Origin: Lactobacillus helsingborgensis
GTDB taxonomy: Bacteria; Bacillota; Bacilli; Lactobacillales; Lactobacillaceae
DNA length: 64,000 nt
Direction of reading: 5' to 3'
Assembly: GCF_000970855.1 (NCBI RefSeq)
Contig: NZ_KQ034046.1
Coordinates: forward strand, 613,418-677,417
The position numbers were made by a program, and so were the translations under genes. Below, in pieces: positions 10,086 to 21,047 of the stretch (position 1 is its first letter; the number at the start of each line of letters is the position of its first letter). A model generated the notes under the pieces. That model was not told where the DNA came from. It was given only the letters and a program-made list of their open reading frames with translations, and made no database searches.

Positions 10086-11810
10086 ATGAAGGCAGAAGAA
10101 ACTTTTCAAGAATGGCAGCAGGCGCACAATCTGCCAGATTATTTACAAGATCAATTGCAAGAACTTGGTAAAAATCCCAAATGGATTAATGATGCATTTG
10201 GTCAAGACATTAATTTTGGTACAGCTGGAATGCGCGGCAGGCTCGAGCCGGGAATTAATCGTATTAATATCTATACCATTGGGCGAGTAACAGAAGGCTT
10301 GGCACGTTTAATTAATGAAAAAGGCGCAAAAGCGCAAAAAGATGGTGTAGTCATTGCTTATGACTCTCGCTATCATTCACGCGATTTTGCGGAACATGCC
10401 GCACGAATATTAGGTGCGCATAATATTCATGTTTACCTATTTGATGATTTACGACCGACGCCTGAATTATCTTTTGCTGTGAGATACCTTCATGCTTCTG
10501 CCGGAATTAATATTACTGCTTCTCACAATGCCAAAGAATACAATGGCTACAAAGTCTATGGCCCTGATGGTGCCCAGATGGGACCTGAAGATGCCAGTCG
10601 CGTTTTTGCTTATGCTCAAAAAGTAACCGATATTTTTACCGTTAAAACTGCTCCGATTGCACGATTGCGCTCGCAAGGAGTTTTGCAATTGATTGGTGAA
10701 GATATTGATGAGGTTTATTTAGCGAAACTAAAAACTGTAAATGTTAATAGTGAACTAATACAAAAAAATGCTCATAATTTAACGATTATTTACTCACCCC
10801 TACATGGGACAGGTAAAATGTTATATGATCGGGCTTTTAGACAAAATGGTTTTACAAATGTGTTCCCAGTTCCCAGCCAAGCAATTATTGATCCGGAATT
10901 TCCCACGACCATCAAACCCAATCCAGAATACCGTGATGTGTTTGATCCTGGCATCAAACTGGCAAATGAAAAAAATGCTGATCTAATCATTGCTACTGAT
11001 CCTGATGCAGATCGTATGGGTGCCTGTGTGCGCACAAAAAATGGCGACTTTCAAGTTTTAACAGGGAACCAGATTGCTACGCTCATGATCTATTATCTGC
11101 TGGTTAATTTAAAAGATAAGGGGCAATTATCTGCCGATTATGAGCTGATTACTTCGATTGTTTCCAGTAGTATGCCACTTAAAATTGCAAAAGATTTTGG
11201 TATCAGAACAAAGTCGGTGTTAACTGGTTTTAAATTTATTGGTGAAGAAATTGACCGTATGAGTAAGATGCACGACGGTAAGTTTTTAATGGGCTTTGAA
11301 GAAAGCTATGGTTATCTTTTCAAACCTTTTGCACGTGATAAAGATGCAATGCAAGGCGCTTTAATGTTTGCGGAAGTGGCATCTTATTATGCTGCTAAAA
11401 ACATGACTGTATTAGACGGCCTTAATGAAATCTGGCAAAAATACGGCACTTCTTATGAAATTACCAAGGCGATTGAAATGCCGGGAATTGACGGGCAAAA
11501 GAAAATGACACAATTGATGACTAAATTGCGCTCAGAGAATTTGCAAGAGCTAAATGGGGTCAAAGTCAATAAAATTCAAGACTTTTTAAAACAGCAGGAA
11601 ATTGTTGGTGATACGGTTAAGCCACTCACAGGTTTACCAAAATCTAATGTATTGAAATACTTTTTGGCTGATGAAACTTGGTTAGCCTTAAGACCATCAG
11701 GCACAGAACCAGTAATTAAAGCTTATGTTGGTGTCAATAAACCTAATATTGAGCTTGCACATCAAGCAGCTGAGAATTATCAAAATGCTTTGGCAGAACT
11801 GTTAAAATAA
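10086..11810 (+). CDS. pgcA: Alpha-phosphoglucomutase (PgcA-type phosphohexomutase)
   Basis: This enzyme interconverts glucose-1-phosphate and glucose-6-phosphate. It feeds UDP-glucose for teichoic acid and glycan synthesis. The 574-residue protein of the alpha-D-phosphohexomutase family has the phosphoserine loop ITASHNAKEYNGYK, the metal loop TDPDADRMG, the sugar-binding GFEESYGYL and the phosphate-binding RPSGTEP near the C-terminus. It is longer than GlmM, as expected for PgcA. Phosphomannomutase activity cannot be excluded from sequence. It is probably monocistronic. Confidence 0.93.
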   Translation: MKAEETFQEWQQAHNLPDYLQDQLQELGKNPKWINDAFGQDINFGTAGMRGRLEPGINRINIYTIGRVTEGLARLINEKGAKAQKDGVVIAYDSRYHSRDFAEHAARILGAHNIHVYLFDDLRPTPELSFAVRYLHASAGINITASHNAKEYNGYKVYGPDGAQMGPEDASRVFAYAQKVTDIFTVKTAPIARLRSQGVLQLIGEDIDEVYLAKLKTVNVNSELIQKNAHNLTIIYSPLHGTGKMLYDRAFRQNGFTNVFPVPSQAIIDPEFPTTIKPNPEYRDVFDPGIKLANEKNADLIIATDPDADRMGACVRTKNGDFQVLTGNQIATLMIYYLLVNLKDKGQLSADYELITSIVSSSMPLKIAKDFGIRTKSVLTGFKFIGEEIDRMSKMHDGKFLMGFEESYGYLFKPFARDKDAMQGALMFAEVASYYAAKNMTVLDGLNEIWQKYGTSYEITKAIEMPGIDGQKKMTQLMTKLRSENLQELNGVKVNKIQDFLKQQEIVGDTVKPLTGLPKSNVLKYFLADETWLALRPSGTEPVIKAYVGVNKPNIELAHQAAENYQNALAELLK

Positions 11811-11823
11811 AACAAAAAGAGTG

Positions 11824-11849
11824 CGAAAATATGTTCGAGAGTGTAAAAT
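11824..11849 (+). promoter_or_regulatory. LexA (SOS) box overlapping the uvrB promoter
   Basis: The 14-mer CGAAAATATGTTCG (11824-11837) matches the Gram-positive LexA/DinR operator CGAAC-N4-GTTCG with one change in the left half. A -10-like TAAAAT follows at 11844-11849, so LexA binding would block the promoter. uvrB and uvrA are SOS genes in Bacillus, which supports the assignment. Confidence 0.75.
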
Positions 11850-11866
11850 AGAATACGTCAAATAAG

Positions 11867-11893
11867 AGTTGGACTTTGTTTGTCCAACTTTTT
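11867..11893 (+). terminator. Intrinsic terminator between pgcA and uvrB
   Basis: An 8-bp perfect stem (11867-11874 with 11882-11889), a TTTGTTT loop and a five-T tail. It lies downstream of the LexA box and putative promoter but upstream of the uvrB ribosome binding site. It therefore may act on the uvrB leader as well as on pgcA transcripts. Confidence 0.85.
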
Positions 11894-11910
11894 CTACGAG
11901 GAGTCTTTCG

Positions 11911-13953
11911 ATGATTAAACGACAAGAAGAACGTAAATTTGAACTAGTTTCTAAATTCAGTCCAGCGGGTGATCAGCAACAGGCTATTGATAAATTGGCT
12001 GCTGGCTTTAAAAAAGGCTATAAGGAGCAAATTCTGGAAGGTGCAACCGGTACGGGCAAAACTTTCACAATGGCGAACATTATTGCTAAATTGAATAAAC
12101 CTACTTTAGTTATTTCTCACAATAAAACTTTGGTTGGTCAGCTTTATGGCGAATTTAAAGAATTCTTTCCGCATAATGCTGTCGATTATTTTGTTTCCTA
12201 TTATGATTACTACCAGCCGGAAGCGTATGTGCCCCAATCGGATACATATATTGAAAAGGACTCATCTATCAACGATGAAATTGATCAATTACGTCACCAA
12301 GCTACCAGCGATTTGATGGAACGTAATGACGTGATTGTTGTGGCATCTGTTTCGTGTATCTATGGTTTAGGTGATCCTAAGGAATATGCTGCCAGTGTAA
12401 TCACGGTTCACGAGGGTGAGGAATATAACAGAAATACCTTGCTGCGCGATTTAGTCAATATTCAATACGATCGCAATGATATTGACTTTCAACGTGGTCG
12501 TTTTCGCGTTCGCGGAGACGTCGTAGAAGTTTTTCCTGCTGGTAATTCTAATCATGCTTATCGTATTGAATTTTTCGGGGATGAAATTGATAGAATTGTT
12601 GAAGTGGACTCACTAACAGGAGAAGTAATTGGTGAAAGAGAAAGTATATCATTATTTCCTGCTACCCACTTTATGACCAATGAAGAACAGATGAGGCGTG
12701 CTCTTAAAGCTATTTCACAGGAAATGAAAATTCAAGTGAAAAATTTTGAAGGTCAAGGTAAATTGCTTGAGGCAGAACGTATTAAACAGCGCACTACTTT
12801 TGACATGGAAATGATGGGTGAAGTTGGTTACACCAATGGCATCGAGAACTATTCGCGTCATATGGAAGGAAGAAAAGAAGGAGAGCCGCCTTATACCTTA
12901 TTAGACTTCTTTCCTGATGACTTTTTGATTTTAATTGATGAGTCTCATGCCACTATGCCTGAAATCCGAGCAATGTATAACGGCGACCGCAATCGGAAAA
13001 AAACTTTAATTGACTATGGTTTCCGTTTACCTTCTGCGCTTGATAACAGACCATTGAAACTGGCTGAATTTGAAAAGCACGTTAACCAGATTCTATATGT
13101 TTCAGCAACCCCAGGAGATTATGAATTAGCACGGACAAATCACAAAGTTGAGCAAATCATCAGACCGACCGGTCTGCTTGACCCTAAAATTGAGGTCAAA
13201 CCTGTTGAGGGGCAAATTGATGATTTAGTGGCTGAAATCAACAAGCGCATTGAAAGAAATGAACGTGTCTTTGTCACCACTTTAACCAAAAAAATGGCTG
13301 AAGACCTAACAGATTATTTGAAAGATCTGGGCATTAAAGTGCAATATTTGCACTCTGACGTGAAGACGCTGGAACGGATGCAAATATTGCGTGATTTGCG
13401 TATGGGCAAATACGATGTGCTAATTGGTATTAACCTATTACGTGAAGGTATTGATGTCCCGGAAGTTTCTTTGGTCGCAATTCTTGATGCTGATAAGGAG
13501 GGTTTTTTGCGTGCTTACAGACCTTTAGTGCAGACTATGGGTCGCGCTTCCAGAAACGCTGATGGTGCTGTGATCATGTATGCTGACACGATTACTGATT
13601 CGATGCGGCAAGCGATTGAAGCAACACAGAGAAGACGTCAATTACAGATCAAGTTTAATAAAGAACATGGTATGAAACCTAAGACCATCGTTAAGCCAAT
13701 CAGAGATGTCATTTCTGCTACTAAAGTGGCAGATGAAGATGTTCAAAGCGATAGCTTCGCTGATTTGAACTTTGATGAATTAACTGTCAAACAAAAGAGA
13801 ACCATGATTAAAGACTTACGTAAGCAAATGCAAGAAGCTGCCAAGAAACTGGACTTTGAGGGCGCTGCAACTTTGCGGGATGCAATCATGGAATTGGAGA
13901 GTTCAACTAGAAGCCCAATTAAGAAAAAAGGAAAAGCATTAAATGGTAAATGA
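11911..13953 (+). CDS. uvrB: Excinuclease ABC subunit B
   Basis: UvrB is the damage-verifying helicase-like subunit of nucleotide excision repair, loaded by UvrA and recruiting UvrC. The 680-residue protein shows Walker A GATGTGKT, the beta-hairpin region [16 protein letters not shown], motif II LIDESHA, motif [14 protein letters not shown] and a C-terminal UVR domain (about 640-675). ATG 11911 is used because GAGGAG lies about 8 bases upstream; the in-frame ATG at 11869 falls inside the terminator hairpin. The 3' end overlaps the uvrA start. Confidence 0.97.
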   Translation: MIKRQEERKFELVSKFSPAGDQQQAIDKLAAGFKKGYKEQILEGATGTGKTFTMANIIAKLNKPTLVISHNKTLVGQLYGEFKEFFPHNAVDYFVSYYDYYQPEAYVPQSDTYIEKDSSINDEIDQLRHQATSDLMERNDVIVVASVSCIYGLGDPKEYAASVITVHEGEEYNRNTLLRDLVNIQYDRNDIDFQRGRFRVRGDVVEVFPAGNSNHAYRIEFFGDEIDRIVEVDSLTGEVIGERESISLFPATHFMTNEEQMRRALKAISQEMKIQVKNFEGQGKLLEAERIKQRTTFDMEMMGEVGYTNGIENYSRHMEGRKEGEPPYTLLDFFPDDFLILIDESHATMPEIRAMYNGDRNRKKTLIDYGFRLPSALDNRPLKLAEFEKHVNQILYVSATPGDYELARTNHKVEQIIRPTGLLDPKIEVKPVEGQIDDLVAEINKRIERNERVFVTTLTKKMAEDLTDYLKDLGIKVQYLHSDVKTLERMQILRDLRMGKYDVLIGINLLREGIDVPEVSLVAILDADKEGFLRAYRPLVQTMGRASRNADGAVIMYADTITDSMRQAIEATQRRRQLQIKFNKEHGMKPKTIVKPIRDVISATKVADEDVQSDSFADLNFDELTVKQKRTMIKDLRKQMQEAAKKLDFEGAATLRDAIMELESSTRSPIKKKGKALNGK

Positions 13954-16795
13954 TAAGATTGTTATTCGGGGTGCACGTGAACATAATTTAAAAGATATTA
14001 ATCTTTCTATCCCTAAGGATAAATTGGTCGTGATTACGGGTTTATCTGGTTCTGGTAAAAGTTCGTTAGCCTTTGACACATTATATGCTGAAGGGCGCAG
14101 AAGATACGTTCAGTCCTTATCAAGTTATGCCCGCCAATTTTTAGGACAAATGGATAAACCAGATGTTGATTCGATTGATGGCCTTAATCCTGCAATTTCA
14201 ATTGATCAAAAAACTACTTCCCATAACCCGCGTTCAACTGTTGGTACTGTTACTGAAATAAACGATTATCTCAGACTTTTGTGGGCGAGAGTAGGTCATC
14301 CTGTGTGTCCTAATGATGGTACTCTAATTGAACGTCAATCTGTAGAACAAATGGTTAACCGCATTTTGGCATTGCCTGAAAGAAGCCGTATTCAAATTTT
14401 AGCACCGGTAATCAGGTCTAAACGTGGTGCGCACAAAGAAGTATTTAAACGCGTACAACGTGCTGGCTACGTGCGCGTCATCGTTGATGGTGAAATGCAC
14501 GAGATTGGTGAAAAATTTGATTTAGAAAAAAATAAGCGCCATTCAATCGACATTGTGGTTGATCGTTTGATCGTCAAAGATGGTATCCGCTCGCGACTTT
14601 TTGATTCAGTAGAAGCTGCTCTGCGTCTATCAGATGGCTACATGAATGTTGATGTTATTGGCGGCGATTTAATCAGCTTTTCAGAGTATTATGCTTGTCC
14701 TAAATGTGGTTTTACCGTGGGAGAGATGGAGCCCAGGCTATTTTCCTTTAATGCACCATTTGGTGCTTGCCCTGACTGTGATGGTTTAGGTGTTAAATTA
14801 GCTGTTGATGAAGATTTAGTAGTGCCCGATAAAAGCAAAACTTTAGCTGAAGGAGCAATTGCACCCTGGAAGAATTCCAAGTATTACGGGGAAATGCTAG
14901 AGCAGGCATGTAGTGCTTTAAAAATACCACTTGATAAGCCATTTAGTAAACTGACTAAAAAGCAAAGAGAAACAATTTTGCATGGTTCTACTAAGAAAAT
15001 TAAGTTTCACGTTACTGGTGATTTTGGAGTCAATGATACTACTGCACCCTTTGAAGGTGCTATGGAAAATGTAGAAAGACGTTATTATCATCCCATGTCA
15101 AAATTTATGCGGGATGTAATGGGCAAGTACATGACCGAACTCACTTGTTCAACATGTCATGGCAAAAGGTTAAATCGTAAAGCGTTAGCAGTTAAAGTAA
15201 ACGGTAAGGATATCGCTGAAGCGTCAGAATTGGCAATTAGTCACGCACTGGAATTTTTCACCGATATTAAGTTAGATGAGCAAGAGACTATAATTGCTAA
15301 GCCGATTTTAAAAGAAGTACGTGATAGATTAACTTTCTTAAATAGTGTGGGGTTAGACTACCTGACATTGTCACGTTCAGCTAATACCTTATCTGGTGGT
15401 GAAGCACAAAGAATAAGGCTTGCGACCCAAATTGGTTCTAATCTTTCAGGAGTAATGTACGTTTTAGATGAGCCTTCAATTGGTTTGCATCAACGCGATA
15501 ATGACAGGTTGATTGCTGCTTTAAAACGAATGCGTGATTTAGGCAACTCGTTAATTGTCGTTGAACACGATGATGAAACAATGAGACAAGCTGATTATTT
15601 AATTGACATGGGACCGGGCGCTGGAACTTATGGCGGAGAAATTATGGCTGCCGGCACTCCAGCAGAAGTTGAGCAGAATGACAAGTCACTGACTGGACAA
15701 TACATGGCCGGTAAAAAATTTGTCCCCGTACCTTTAAAAAGACGCAAGGGTAATGGTAAAAAGATCATTGTTACAGGTGCAGCCGAGAATAATCTTAAAA
15801 ATCTTAAGGTTGAATTTCCTTTAGGGAAGTTAATTGTGGTTACAGGAGTTTCCGGTTCTGGTAAATCAACTTTGGTTAACATGATTTTAAAACGGGCTCT
15901 AGCCCAAAAAATAAACCGCAACCAAACTAAACCGGGTAAATATAAGACGATCAGCGGTTATCAAAATATCGAAAAAATTATTGATATTGATCAAAGCCCG
16001 ATCGGGCGTACGCCTCGTAGTAACCCTGCTACTTATACCAGCGTTTTCGATGACATCAGAGCTTTATTTGCTCAAACTAACGAAGCTAAGCTCCGTGGCT
16101 ACACTAAGGCGCGTTTTTCATTTAACGTTAAGGGTGGACGTTGTGAAGCTTGTCATGGAGATGGCATTATCAAAATTGAAATGAACTTCTTACCGGACGT
16201 ATATGTTCCTTGTGAAGTTTGTCATGGCAGCCGCTACAACTCTGAAACTTTAGAAGTTTCCTATCGTAAGAAAAATATTGCGCAAGTGCTGGATATGACG
16301 ATCAGTGAGGCCTGCTCATTTTTTAAGAATATTCCTAAAATTGCGCGCAAATTGCAAACAATTGTTGATGTGGGGCTTGGCTATGTCAAGCTCGGACAGT
16401 CAGCTACTACCTTGTCTGGTGGTGAAGCGCAAAGAATGAAACTGGCCGCTGAACTGCAAAAATTGTCAACTGGCAAGAATTTCTATATTCTGGATGAACC
16501 AACGACCGGACTACATACTGATGACATCAAGCGACTGCTAGAAGTTCTACAAAGACTAGTTGATCAAGGTAATACGGTTTTAATAATTGAACACAATCTT
16601 GACGTGATTAAAAATGCTGATTGGTTAATTGATTTGGGTCCTGAAGGCGGCGAAGGCGGCGGTCAGATTGTTGCTACAGGCACACCCGAACAGGTAGTAC
16701 AAGTTAAAGAAAGCTATACTGGGCAATACTTGAAGCCAGTGCTTAAGCGGGACACAGCTTTAACAAAAAAGGCCAGCCAAAAAACAGGCAAATAG
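13943..16795 (+). CDS. uvrA: Excinuclease ABC subunit A
   Basis: UvrA is the dimeric ABC-type ATPase that first recognises bulky DNA lesions. The 950 residues contain two ABC modules: Walker [10 protein letters not shown] near residue 33 and GVSGSGKST near 640, each with an LSGGEAQR signature and DEP Walker B. Zinc-finger cysteine pairs are CPKC...CPDC near 252-278 and CEAC...CEVC near 735-762. The ATG lies 11 bases inside the end of uvrB, so the two are one operon, probably under the LexA box upstream of uvrB. Confidence 0.97.
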   Translation: MVNDKIVIRGAREHNLKDINLSIPKDKLVVITGLSGSGKSSLAFDTLYAEGRRRYVQSLSSYARQFLGQMDKPDVDSIDGLNPAISIDQKTTSHNPRSTVGTVTEINDYLRLLWARVGHPVCPNDGTLIERQSVEQMVNRILALPERSRIQILAPVIRSKRGAHKEVFKRVQRAGYVRVIVDGEMHEIGEKFDLEKNKRHSIDIVVDRLIVKDGIRSRLFDSVEAALRLSDGYMNVDVIGGDLISFSEYYACPKCGFTVGEMEPRLFSFNAPFGACPDCDGLGVKLAVDEDLVVPDKSKTLAEGAIAPWKNSKYYGEMLEQACSALKIPLDKPFSKLTKKQRETILHGSTKKIKFHVTGDFGVNDTTAPFEGAMENVERRYYHPMSKFMRDVMGKYMTELTCSTCHGKRLNRKALAVKVNGKDIAEASELAISHALEFFTDIKLDEQETIIAKPILKEVRDRLTFLNSVGLDYLTLSRSANTLSGGEAQRIRLATQIGSNLSGVMYVLDEPSIGLHQRDNDRLIAALKRMRDLGNSLIVVEHDDETMRQADYLIDMGPGAGTYGGEIMAAGTPAEVEQNDKSLTGQYMAGKKFVPVPLKRRKGNGKKIIVTGAAENNLKNLKVEFPLGKLIVVTGVSGSGKSTLVNMILKRALAQKINRNQTKPGKYKTISGYQNIEKIIDIDQSPIGRTPRSNPATYTSVFDDIRALFAQTNEAKLRGYTKARFSFNVKGGRCEACHGDGIIKIEMNFLPDVYVPCEVCHGSRYNSETLEVSYRKKNIAQVLDMTISEACSFFKNIPKIARKLQTIVDVGLGYVKLGQSATTLSGGEAQRMKLAAELQKLSTGKNFYILDEPTTGLHTDDIKRLLEVLQRLVDQGNTVLIIEHNLDVIKNADWLIDLGPEGGEGGGQIVATGTPEQVVQVKESYTGQYLKPVLKRDTALTKKASQKTGK

Positions 16796-16845
16796 TATTA
16801 ATTAATTCTGATAAAGTGTAAAATAAAGCCCAAGGAGGAATAAAA

Positions 16846-17388
16846 ATGGATAATTTTTCTAGTTACAGAGGAAATCGCGGATTTAACTGGGCTGCATTTA
16901 TCTCTGGTGTGTTAATGATAATTGCAGGGCTCTTTTTATTGCGGCATCCCGGTAAGGCATTACATGCTTTTGTATTGCTCTTTGCCATAGTGTCAATAGT
17001 TCAGGGCTTTGTCTGGTTAGTTTTCTACAGTCGTTTTCGGTATTTTATCCCTTCAAGCTGGTTGTCGATTGTGTCAGGAGTTTTAGACATTATTGTTGGT
17101 ATTTTGTTCCTATATTCCTATGATGCTGGTGGCTTAACCATTGCTTACTTATTTGCATTTTGGTTCTTATTCGACTCAATCTCTGGCATCGTTTTCTCTT
17201 GGCACATGCGGGCTGTTTCAACCTTTTTCTTCTGGGTTAATATAATCCTGAATATCCTAGGCTTGTTTATCGCCATTAGTTTGATGTTTAACCCAGCTTT
17301 ATCAGCATTAACTTTAATTTGGTTAGTTTCTTTCTGGTTACTAATTTTTGGTATTAATGAAATTATTGCTGCATTTGTTAACAGGTAA
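16846..17388 (+). CDS. DUF308/HdeD-family membrane protein
   Basis: This 180-residue protein has six hydrophobic segments in three similar pairs, with the repeated pattern of glycine-rich helices typical of the HdeD/DUF308 family (GVLMIIAGLFLLRHPG, SGVLDIIVGILFLY, NIILNILGLFIAI). HdeD is linked to acid resistance in E. coli; the role in lactobacilli is unknown. AAGGAGGAA precedes the ATG, and a -10-like TAAAAT lies near 16818. A terminator directly follows, so it is probably monocistronic. Confidence 0.85.
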   Translation: MDNFSSYRGNRGFNWAAFISGVLMIIAGLFLLRHPGKALHAFVLLFAIVSIVQGFVWLVFYSRFRYFIPSSWLSIVSGVLDIIVGILFLYSYDAGGLTIAYLFAFWFLFDSISGIVFSWHMRAVSTFFFWVNIILNILGLFIAISLMFNPALSALTLIWLVSFWLLIFGINEIIAAFVNR

Positions 17389-17393
17389 AAAAT

Positions 17394-17419
17394 AAAAAGT
17401 TCTGTTGAACTTTTTTTTT
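17394..17419 (+). terminator. Rho-independent terminator after the DUF308 gene
   Basis: The stem is 17394-17402 with 17407-17415, the loop is TGTT, and a T run continues to 17419. Confidence 0.85.
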
Positions 17420-17446
17420 GCCCAAAAAGTAATGGCACACCTGGTA

Positions 17447-17455
17447 TGTTATAAT
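17447..17455 (+). promoter_or_regulatory. Extended -10 promoter of rapZ-yvcK-whiA
   Basis: TGT-TATAAT at 17447-17455 lies 10 bases before the AGGAGG ribosome binding site of rapZ. The -35 is not obvious. Confidence 0.55.
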
Positions 17456-17479
17456 TTTAGTAATAGGAGGTCAGCAAAA

Positions 17480-18358
17480 ATGGCTAAGCATAAAAAGCAA
17501 TTACTGATTGTGACAGGCATGAGCGGTGCGGGAAAAACGGTCGCTTCTCATGCTTTAGAAGACATGGGCTATTTTGTAGTTGACAATTTGCCTCCATCTC
17601 TTTTATCCAGTTTTTGGGATTTAATCGTTAACTCAGATGATTTCACTAAAGTTGCAGTAGTAATTGATCTGCGGGTGAGACGGTTTTATAAAGATTTAGA
17701 TAATGAAATTAATTCTCTAGAAGATAATGGAACGGTGCAGACCCGGATTGTCTTTTTAGACGCTGCGGATGACACTTTAGTTGCTCGTTATAAAGAGACT
17801 AGACGTGTTCCGCCTTTAGCCCAAAATGAGCGTTTATTAGACGGTATTTTAGCAGAAAGACGTATTTTAACCGGAATAAAAAACCGCGCCAATGATATTA
17901 TTGATACTTCTAATTTAAGTCCAAAAGAATTAAAACAAGAACTGGCTAATAAGTTTAGTGCCAAACACAGGCAGCCGTTTTCAATTGAGGTTCTATCTTT
18001 TGGGTTTAAATACGGAATGCCCATTGATGCGGATATTGTAATGGATGTGCGCTTTTTGCCCAATCCCTTTTATATTCCTGAATTGCGACCTTTTACCGGT
18101 TTGGATAAAAGGGTATTTAACTATGTGATGGACAAGAAAGAAACGCGTATTTTTTATCAGAAATTTTTAGATCTGATAAAAAGCGCATTACCCGGGTATA
18201 TCAAAGAGGGTAAGACTAAATTAACTATTGCAATTGGGTGTACCGGTGGGCAACATAGAAGCGTCGCAATTGCACAGCAGCTGGCTAAAGATTTAGCTGA
18301 AGACTATACAGTTGATATAACCCATCGTGAAATTAGTCGCTACACTAGAAATAGGTGA
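17480..18358 (+). CDS. rapZ: RapZ/YvcJ nucleotide-binding protein
   Basis: This is a P-loop nucleotide-binding protein of 292 residues. Walker A (GMSGAGKT) is near residue 14, Walker B-like residues are in VIDLRVRRF, and the C-terminal domain has GCTGGQHRSV, conserved in RapZ. In E. coli RapZ is an RNA-binding adaptor controlling GlmS-related small RNAs; in Bacillus YvcJ hydrolyses GTP and affects competence. ATG 17480 has AGGAGG nine bases upstream; an earlier in-frame ATG at 17405 lies in the preceding terminator. It is first in a rapZ-yvcK-whiA operon. Confidence 0.95.
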   Translation: MAKHKKQLLIVTGMSGAGKTVASHALEDMGYFVVDNLPPSLLSSFWDLIVNSDDFTKVAVVIDLRVRRFYKDLDNEINSLEDNGTVQTRIVFLDAADDTLVARYKETRRVPPLAQNERLLDGILAERRILTGIKNRANDIIDTSNLSPKELKQELANKFSAKHRQPFSIEVLSFGFKYGMPIDADIVMDVRFLPNPFYIPELRPFTGLDKRVFNYVMDKKETRIFYQKFLDLIKSALPGYIKEGKTKLTIAIGCTGGQHRSVAIAQQLAKDLAEDYTVDITHREISRYTRNR

Positions 18359-18365
18359 TAATTAG

Positions 18366-19391
18366 ATGACATATAATGATAAAGTGATTCATGTTACCAG
18401 AAGCAGACGACCACAGGTTGTCGTTATTGGTGGAGGTACTGGATTGCCTGTAGTTTTAAACGCGTTAAAAGAACAAAATGCTGAAATATCAGCTATTGTG
18501 ACTGTTTCTGATGATGGCGGCTCTTCCGGTTCAATTCGCAATTTTATCAACGTAGTTCCCCCTGGTGATATTCGCAATGTTCTGGTTTCTTTAAGTGAAA
18601 TTTCTCAGGAAGAAAAGGATGTTTTCCAATATCGCTTTGATTCTTCCGACTCATTTTTTTCAGGTCATGCTATCGGCAATTTGATAATTGCTGCTTTAAA
18701 CGAAATGCACGGTAATATTTTTGACGCTGTTCAAGCACTTTCAAAAATGATGCGGGTTGACGGTCATGTTTACCCTGCCTCCAATGAACCATTGACACTG
18801 AATGCGGAATTTGTGGATGGCTCTATTCAAGCTGGTGAAAAGGAAATTACTGACAAGGATAAAAGAATTAAACGAGTTTGGGTTACCAACACTAAGTCAA
18901 AGAGTGAACCTGAAGCGGTGCCACCAGTTTTAGCCGCTATAAATAATGCTGATGCGGTAGTTTTAGGGCCTGGTAGTCTATTTACCTCCATCTTGCCTAA
19001 TCTCATGATCCCCAATTTAGGCGAAGCAGTAAGAAAAACAAGCGCAGAAGTCATTTATATTTGTAATATTATGACGCAAAAAGGTGAAACCGATCATTTT
19101 TCAGACTGTGAACATGTTAAGGTAATTAATGAGCATTTGGGCGGACATTATATTAATACCACTTTAGTCAATGGCGCTAAAATTGATATGTCTAAGTTTA
19201 ACCCTAACGATTATGATGCTTATCTTGAACCTGTTAAGAACGATTATCAGGGCTTGCGGGAGCAGGGGAGCAGAGTCATCACTGCTGACTTCATCGATCA
19301 GCGAAGTGGGCTAGTCTTTCACGATGGTAAAAAAGTAGCCAAAGAAATTATTAATCTGGCTTTTGCTGCGATGGCTCGCAGGAAGGACTAA
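18366..19391 (+). CDS. yvcK: YvcK/GlmR-family protein
   Basis: This 341-residue member of the CofD/YvcK (GlmR) family has the N-terminal nucleotide-sugar-binding loop [18 protein letters not shown] and the conserved [13 protein letters not shown] and [13 protein letters not shown] motifs. In Bacillus and Listeria it binds UDP-GlcNAc and stimulates GlmS, linking carbon status to cell-wall precursor supply. The gene starts eight bases after rapZ. The glmM and glmS genes are elsewhere in this window (56780-60149). Confidence 0.95.
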   Translation: MTYNDKVIHVTRSRRPQVVVIGGGTGLPVVLNALKEQNAEISAIVTVSDDGGSSGSIRNFINVVPPGDIRNVLVSLSEISQEEKDVFQYRFDSSDSFFSGHAIGNLIIAALNEMHGNIFDAVQALSKMMRVDGHVYPASNEPLTLNAEFVDGSIQAGEKEITDKDKRIKRVWVTNTKSKSEPEAVPPVLAAINNADAVVLGPGSLFTSILPNLMIPNLGEAVRKTSAEVIYICNIMTQKGETDHFSDCEHVKVINEHLGGHYINTTLVNGAKIDMSKFNPNDYDAYLEPVKNDYQGLREQGSRVITADFIDQRSGLVFHDGKKVAKEIINLAFAAMARRKD

Positions 19392-19396
19392 AAATA

Positions 19397-20332
19397 ATGG
19401 CAAGCTATGCAAGTAACGTGAAGAAGGAATTAACTTCTTTAAAAATTCATCCTGAACATGCCAAAGCTGAACTGGCAGCTTTTTTGCGTATGAACGGCGT
19501 TTTGAATTTTCACGAGCACCAGTTTAGCCTTGACATTACTACTGAAAATCCTGCAATCGCTAGACGAATTTTTTCGTTAATAAAAATCGCTTACAAGGTA
19601 GAACCGCAATTAATTGTTTCGCGCAAAATGAAGTTGAAGAAAAATAATCAATATTTAGTGCGATTGCAAAATCATGTCAAAGAAATATTGCAAAATCTGG
19701 AAATTCTTACTCCTTCCCTTCACTTAATTACTAGAATACCAAAAAGGATCATAGAGTCACGTGAGGGTGCAATGTCCTATTTACGTGGCGCTTTCTTAGC
19801 AAGTGGCAGTGTTAATAATCCTACTACCAGCCGTTATCATTTAGAGATATATTCAGTTTATCAGGATCATAATAATGACTTGTTAACTATTATGAATGAA
19901 CGATTTCATCTTAATGCCAAGAGCACTCAAAGACGGCGGGGCTATATTGTCTATTTGAAAGAAGCTGAAAAAATCGGTGACTTTTTGCATATTGTTGGCG
20001 CTCTAAATGCGATGTTGGCATTTGAGGACTTGCGCATTATGAGAGATATGCGTAATTCAGTCAATCGGCTAGTAAATTGCGACACAGCTAATTTGAAAAA
20101 AACAGCCAATGCGGCAGCCAAACAAGTTGAAGACATTGAACTAATAGCACAAAAAATCGGTTTAGAGAATATCCCAGAGAAATTGCAGGGTATAGCCAGA
20201 TTGCGCTTAGATGAACCTGAACTCTCGCTCAAAGAAATAGCGCAGCAAACTCCGGACGGTCCTATTTCGAAGTCTGGAGCCAATCATCGTTTTAAGAAAA
20301 TACACGAAATGGCACAAAATTTGAGAAAATAA
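19397..20332 (+). CDS. whiA: WhiA DNA-binding regulator
   Basis: WhiA combines an N-terminal LAGLIDADG-like homing-endonuclease fold without catalytic function (about residues 1-210) and a C-terminal helix-turn-helix domain (about 220-311, with LSLKEIAQQTPDGPISKSGANHR). It affects cell division and chromosome segregation in Bacillus and sporulation in Streptomyces. The 311-residue length is normal. It starts five bases after yvcK and ends the operon at a bidirectional terminator. Confidence 0.96.
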   Translation: MASYASNVKKELTSLKIHPEHAKAELAAFLRMNGVLNFHEHQFSLDITTENPAIARRIFSLIKIAYKVEPQLIVSRKMKLKKNNQYLVRLQNHVKEILQNLEILTPSLHLITRIPKRIIESREGAMSYLRGAFLASGSVNNPTTSRYHLEIYSVYQDHNNDLLTIMNERFHLNAKSTQRRRGYIVYLKEAEKIGDFLHIVGALNAMLAFEDLRIMRDMRNSVNRLVNCDTANLKKTANAAAKQVEDIELIAQKIGLENIPEKLQGIARLRLDEPELSLKEIAQQTPDGPISKSGANHRFKKIHEMAQNLRK

Positions 20333-20365
20333 AAAAGCAACCCATCATTTGGTGGGTTGCTTTTT
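20332..20365. terminator. Bidirectional terminator between whiA and clpP
   Basis: The stem is 20332-20344 with 20353-20365, with A and T runs on either side. It can stop transcription from both converging genes. Confidence 0.92.
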
Positions 20366-20386
20366 AAAACACAAATTTTTAAATAA

Positions 20387-20971
20387 TTATTTCTTTTGGT
20401 TAACCATTATTTCATCGATTAAACCATAGTCTTTAGCTTGTTCAGCTGTCATGTAGTTGTCCCGTTCAGTATCCTTTTGGATTTTTTCCAAAGGCTGACC
20501 AGTAGTTTCATGTAAAATACGGTTAATCTTTTCACGGCTCTTTAAGATTTCATTAGCTGCGATCTGAATATCAGTTTGTTGACCTTGAGCACCACCTAAA
20601 GGTTGGTGAATTAAAACAGTGGAGTTAGGTAAAGCAAAGCGTTTACCTTTTGCACCACTGGTTAACAAAATGGAAGCCATTGAGGCTGCCATACCAATGG
20701 CAATGGTTGAAACATCTGATTTAATAAAGTTCATGGTATCCATGATTGCCAAACCAGAAGTAATTACTCCACCAGGTGAGTTTATATAAAGTGAAATATC
20801 CTTGGTGTTATCTTGAGCATCAAGAAATAATAATTGTGCAATAATCGAGTTAGCCATATCATCGTTAATTTCACCACTAAGCATGATGATACGGTCTTTT
20901 AACAAACGTGAATAAATATCGTATGCGCGTTCGCCACGTGCAGTTTGTTCAATAACTGTAGGTACAAGCAT
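20387..20971 (-). CDS. clpP: ATP-dependent Clp protease proteolytic subunit
   Basis: ClpP forms the tetradecameric serine-protease barrel that degrades substrates delivered by ClpX, ClpC or ClpE. The 194 residues contain the catalytic Ser in [11 protein letters not shown] (about 98), the His in VLIHQPLGG (about 123) and the downstream Asp. YINSPGG forms the active-site strand. TAGGAGG lies just upstream of the ATG. The gene is monocistronic and convergent with whiA. The CIRCE element suggests HrcA control. Confidence 0.97.
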   Translation of the reverse strand: MLVPTVIEQTARGERAYDIYSRLLKDRIIMLSGEINDDMANSIIAQLLFLDAQDNTKDISLYINSPGGVITSGLAIMDTMNFIKSDVSTIAIGMAASMASILLTSGAKGKRFALPNSTVLIHQPLGGAQGQQTDIQIAANEILKSREKINRILHETTGQPLEKIQKDTERDNYMTAEQAKDYGLIDEIMVNQKK

Positions 20972-20992
20972 CTTTCTACCTCCTAAATATAA

Positions 20993-21019
20993 TTAGCACT
21001 CTATCAAGTACAGTGCTAA
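20993..21019. promoter_or_regulatory. CIRCE operator (HrcA site) of clpP
   Basis: TTAGCACTC-N9-CAGTGCTAA matches the CIRCE inverted repeat with a single change (C for G at the first base of the right arm). It lies immediately downstream of the clpP -10 element, overlapping the predicted start of transcription, so HrcA binding would repress clpP. Confidence 0.9.
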
Positions 21020-21047
21020 TTAAATCACTTACATTACTTGCTGTCAA
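21019..21047 (-). promoter_or_regulatory. clpP promoter
   Basis: On the minus strand, TTGACA (21042-21047) is separated by 17 bases from TTTAAT (21019-21024). The hexamers and spacing are close to consensus. Confidence 0.85.
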
